Of a stretch of DNA of 8,391 bases, positions 6,411 through 8,391 are shown piece after piece. The position numbers and the translations under genes are program-made. The notes under the pieces were generated by a model. It had not been told where the DNA came from. It saw only the letters and a list, made by a program, of their open reading frames with translations, and made no database searches. Each line of letters starts with the position of its first letter. Positions within the stretch are counted from its first letter, which is position 1. Origin of the DNA: JAWLEV01 sp041685915 (GTDB taxonomy: Bacteria; Chloroflexota; Anaerolineae; UBA1429); NCBI GenBank assembly GCA_041685915.1, contig JAWLEV010000103.1:1-8391 (forward strand). Direction: 5' to 3'.

Positions 6411-7880
6411 ATGGTGGATAAGAGGCCGAATATCCTGATCTTTATGAACGATCAACAGCAGGGCGCTGTGCTCGATCCAAAAAGTCCGTGTAGGACACCC
6501 CATGCAGACGGACTGGCGCGGGAGGGCATTCGCTTTCAGCGGACCTACACCACGACCGCACACTGTTGCCCCTCGCGGGCCACGTTCATGACAGGGCTTT
6601 ATCCCAGCCATCACGGCATCTATAACAACGTATTGAATCAGGCGGCATTGAACACGTCTTTGAATCCAGGTATCGTCACCTTTAGCGAGAGGCTGTCCGA
6701 TAGCGGATATCAGATGGCCTTTTCGGGGAAGTGGCACGTCTGTGCGGACGAAGCACCCCAAGATCGAGGCTGGAAGCAGTATCACGCCACGGCCATCGAG
6801 GGAGAATGGCACGGAAAGCGCTGGGAGACGTTTCGCGAGATGGCTCAAGAGCCCGATGATGACTCGCCGAGGGGCCAGGGCGAATTGCTTCGCCCCGGAT
6901 GGGGACGCTACAGGCTGTATGGCACCCGCGAGCCGGATCCGGAAAGCGACCCTTTTATGCCTGGTGATTTAGAGACCGTGGAAATGGGTATTCGCGCCCT
7001 GGAAGATCTGGCAGGACAGAGGGATCCCTGGTGTCTTTTCATAGGCCCCGTGGGTCCCCATGATCCCTATATCATTCCGCAAAAGTATGCCACCATGTAC
7101 GATCCCGCCGACGTCAAACTTCCCACAAGCTTTTACGATGACATGGGCGACAAACCTCGTGTCTATCAACGGCAACGACGTTTCTGGGGACAGATGACCG
7201 AGGACGAGTACCGGGAGGCGATCGCTCATTATTGGGGCTTTTGCACGATGCAGGATGATTTCTTGGGCATGGTACTTGATGCCCTGGATGCCTCGGGGCG
7301 GGCGGAGGACACGTTGGTCATTTTTATGTCCGATCATGGCGACTATGCGGGTGCTCATGGTCTCTTTATGAAGGGGGTCGCCCCCTTTGACGAGTGCTAT
7401 CGTATTCCCTGTGTAATGCGTTGGCCCAAGGGGATTGCCAATCCAGGGCGCGTGGTGGACGAATTTGTCACCCTCGCCGATTTTGCGCCGACCCTTGTTG
7501 AGCTGGCCGGCGCGTCGCTGCCAAAGACGAGCGGACGCAGCCTATCGCCTTTTCTGAACGATCGGGATCCCGGGGATTGGCCAGATCAGATCTGCAGCCA
7601 GTTCAACGGCGTGGAGTTGTATTACTCACAGCGTTTCGTGCAGACGAAAGAATGGAAGTACGTCTATAACGGGTTCGACTTTGACGAGCTTTATCATCTG
7701 GAAGAGGATCCCCGTTGCATGCGCAACTTGGCCGAGGATCCCAGGTACAGGCCCATCATCGAGGAGATGTGTCGCCGCATGTGGCGCAAGGGATACGAGG
7801 AGAAAGATATCTTTTGTAATCCCTATCCTACGGTGAGTCTTGCACCCTTTGGGCCCATGGTGGCCTTGCGTGATCTCTGA
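6411..7880 (+). CDS. Type I (formylglycine) sulfatase, cytoplasmic form
   Basis: This 489-residue alkaline-phosphatase-superfamily hydrolase is predicted to cleave sulfate esters. Near the N-terminus NILIFMNDQQ (7-16) supplies metal ligand Asp14. The signature CCPSRATFMTG (52-62) contains CxPSR, where Cys52 would be converted to formylglycine and Arg56 stabilises it. Other active-site elements are GKWH (Lys107, His109), PHDPY (His217) and the second metal site SDHGD (Asp308, His309), with Lys321 in FMKG. The C-terminal subdomain (about 400-489) contains WKYVYN and the usual DELYHLEEDP. The protein starts in the catalytic strand, so no signal peptide or lipobox is present; it should act in the cytoplasm unless exported otherwise. 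The SD AGGAG (6400-6404) lies 6 nt before the ATG. No sulfatase-maturating enzyme is in the window. Related members hydrolyse phosphonates or phosphodiesters, so sulfate is probable, not certain. Confidence 0.93.
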   Translation: MVDKRPNILIFMNDQQQGAVLDPKSPCRTPHADGLAREGIRFQRTYTTTAHCCPSRATFMTGLYPSHHGIYNNVLNQAALNTSLNPGIVTFSERLSDSGYQMAFSGKWHVCADEAPQDRGWKQYHATAIEGEWHGKRWETFREMAQEPDDDSPRGQGELLRPGWGRYRLYGTREPDPESDPFMPGDLETVEMGIRALEDLAGQRDPWCLFIGPVGPHDPYIIPQKYATMYDPADVKLPTSFYDDMGDKPRVYQRQRRFWGQMTEDEYREAIAHYWGFCTMQDDFLGMVLDALDASGRAEDTLVIFMSDHGDYAGAHGLFMKGVAPFDECYRIPCVMRWPKGIANPGRVVDEFVTLADFAPTLVELAGASLPKTSGRSLSPFLNDRDPGDWPDQICSQFNGVELYYSQRFVQTKEWKYVYNGFDFDELYHLEEDPRCMRNLAEDPRYRPIIEEMCRRMWRKGYEEKDIFCNPYPTVSLAPFGPMVALRDL

Positions 7881-7890
7881 ACGTTTTGTC

Positions 7891-7916
7891 CAGGGGCCGA
7901 TCCTCGTCGGCCCCTG
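7891..7916. terminator. Hairpin between convergent genes, possible bidirectional terminator
   Basis: CAGGGGCCGA (7891-7900) pairs perfectly with TCGGCCCCTG (7907-7916) around loop TCCTCG. It begins 10 bp after the sulfatase stop and ends 14 bp before the stop of the opposing gene. The position suits a shared terminator. Neither strand shows a U-tract after the stem, so it would be non-canonical, or act as an mRNA 3'-end stabiliser. Confidence 0.6.
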
Positions 7917-7930
7917 CCGCTGATCACGCT

Positions 7931-8391
7931 CTAGACGTCGGCAACGCCGCCATCGGGCCAGAAGGCACTCTGATAATCGCGGGGTTGATACGGCAGTTCT
8001 TCGATGGCTTCAAAGTCCAGTTCCACACCCAGGCCAGGCTGTTCGGGAAGGTCGACGTAGCCATCCACGATCTCTAGGGGATCCTTGAGCACCTGGTCTC
8101 GCCAGGGTTGATTCTGAGCATACTCGAGGATGACAAAGCTCGGAAGACAAGCGGCCAGTTGCAGAGAGGCTGCCGTGGCCACAGGCCCGTTGGGATTGTG
8201 TGGGGCGACGCGCACATAGTAGGTCTCTGCCATGGCCGCTATCTTGAGGGTTTCCAGGATACCTCCGTCGTGGCATACGTCGGGCTGAATGATGTCCACG
8301 TACTGCTTCTCCAGCAATTCTCTATAGCCCCACTTGGTAAAGAGGCGCTCACCCGTCGCCAAGTTGGTATTCAGTTCAGCGTTTGCCAGAT
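7931..8391 (-). CDS. Enolase-superfamily (mandelate racemase/galactonate dehydratase-like) enzyme, 5' end cut by window edge
   Basis: The C-terminal 152 residues are visible; the frame is open at base 8391 and its true start lies outside. The catalytic barrel shows the third Mg ligand in ATGERLF (Glu codon 8348-8350), the Asp of the His-Asp dyad in IIQPDVCHDGG (codon 8279-8281), its His in VAPHNPNGPV (codon 8198-8200) and the following Glu in VILEYAQNQ (codon 8123-8125). This arrangement is that of mandelate-racemase-type acid-sugar dehydratases such as D-galactonate dehydratase. Those remove water from an aldonate/uronate-derived acid to give a 2-keto-3-deoxy acid in the cytoplasm. The tail carries the usual DGYVDLPEQPGLGVELD capping stretch. 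Substrate specificity is set mainly by the missing N-terminal part, so the sugar acid cannot be named. It is convergent with the sulfatase. Confidence 0.9.
   Translation of the reverse strand, partial: LANAELNTNLATGERLFTKWGYRELLEKQYVDIIQPDVCHDGGILETLKIAAMAETYYVRVAPHNPNGPVATAASLQLAACLPSFVILEYAQNQPWRDQVLKDPLEIVDGYVDLPEQPGLGVELDFEAIEELPYQPRDYQSAFWPDGGVADV

Noticed and set aside
6366..6848. A 160-codon reverse-strand frame opposite the sulfatase start
   Set aside because: It covers the sulfatase RBS and formylglycine motif on the other strand and shows no family features.
7371..7387. 7-bp inverted repeat AAGGGGG/CCCCCTT with a 3-nt loop in the sulfatase gene
   Set aside because: Short stem with a tight loop, encoding the conserved FMKG lysine region; expected by chance at this length.
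1..8391. CRISPR array, toxin-antitoxin, phage defence or transposon
   Set aside because: No spaced direct repeats, transposase or integrase motifs, or defence domains are visible in the window.

Overview
The window is a gene-dense bacterial segment of moderate GC content, with strong AGGAG-type ribosome binding sites and no gene-free stretch over 300 bases. No RNA gene, transposon, phage gene or CRISPR array was found. It carries one reverse-strand gene cut by the left edge, a run of six forward-strand genes, and one reverse-strand gene cut by the right edge. The N-terminal style of the B12/radical-SAM protein, the Arg-type EF-P, and the mix of sulfatase, DUF362 and enolase-superfamily genes fit an uncultured environmental bacterium. 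Chloroflexota is a reasonable guess, but the assignment is low confidence and rests on remembered family resemblance, not a search.

Left region (1-1801): an uncharacterised B12-binding-domain/radical SAM protein (TIGR03960 type) reads leftward and runs off the window. It starts at TTG and is divergent from efp across about 150 bp holding two back-to-back promoter candidates. efp encodes a 185-residue elongation factor P with arginine, not lysine, at the tip of its domain I loop.

Middle region (2360-5087): a good sigma70-type promoter leads into rmlD/rfbD (last step of dTDP-L-rhamnose synthesis). Two family-2 glycosyltransferases follow with gaps of 16 and 3 bases. One is WbbL-like and a plausible rhamnosyltransferase; the other is of the dolichyl/polyprenyl-phosphate sugar synthase type without membrane segments. 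Together they look like a small envelope-glycan or glycolipid unit. The first glycosyltransferase gene has two strong inverted repeats near its 3' end.

Right region (5088-8391): a DUF362 protein with a DUF5678-like C-terminal tail and a cytoplasmic type-I sulfatase form a second same-strand pair, possibly on the same transcript. A convergent gene, seen only as its C-terminal part, is a mandelate racemase/galactonate dehydratase-like acid-sugar dehydratase. A 10-bp perfect hairpin lies between the convergent stops. Sulfatase plus acid-sugar dehydratase suggests use of sulfated or acidic carbohydrates; the DUF362 partner has no established role.

Nothing here proves a new defence or mobile system. 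The most interesting points are the Arg-tip EF-P beside a dTDP-rhamnose gene, the DUF362/DUF5678-like + sulfatase pair, and the intragenic hairpins.
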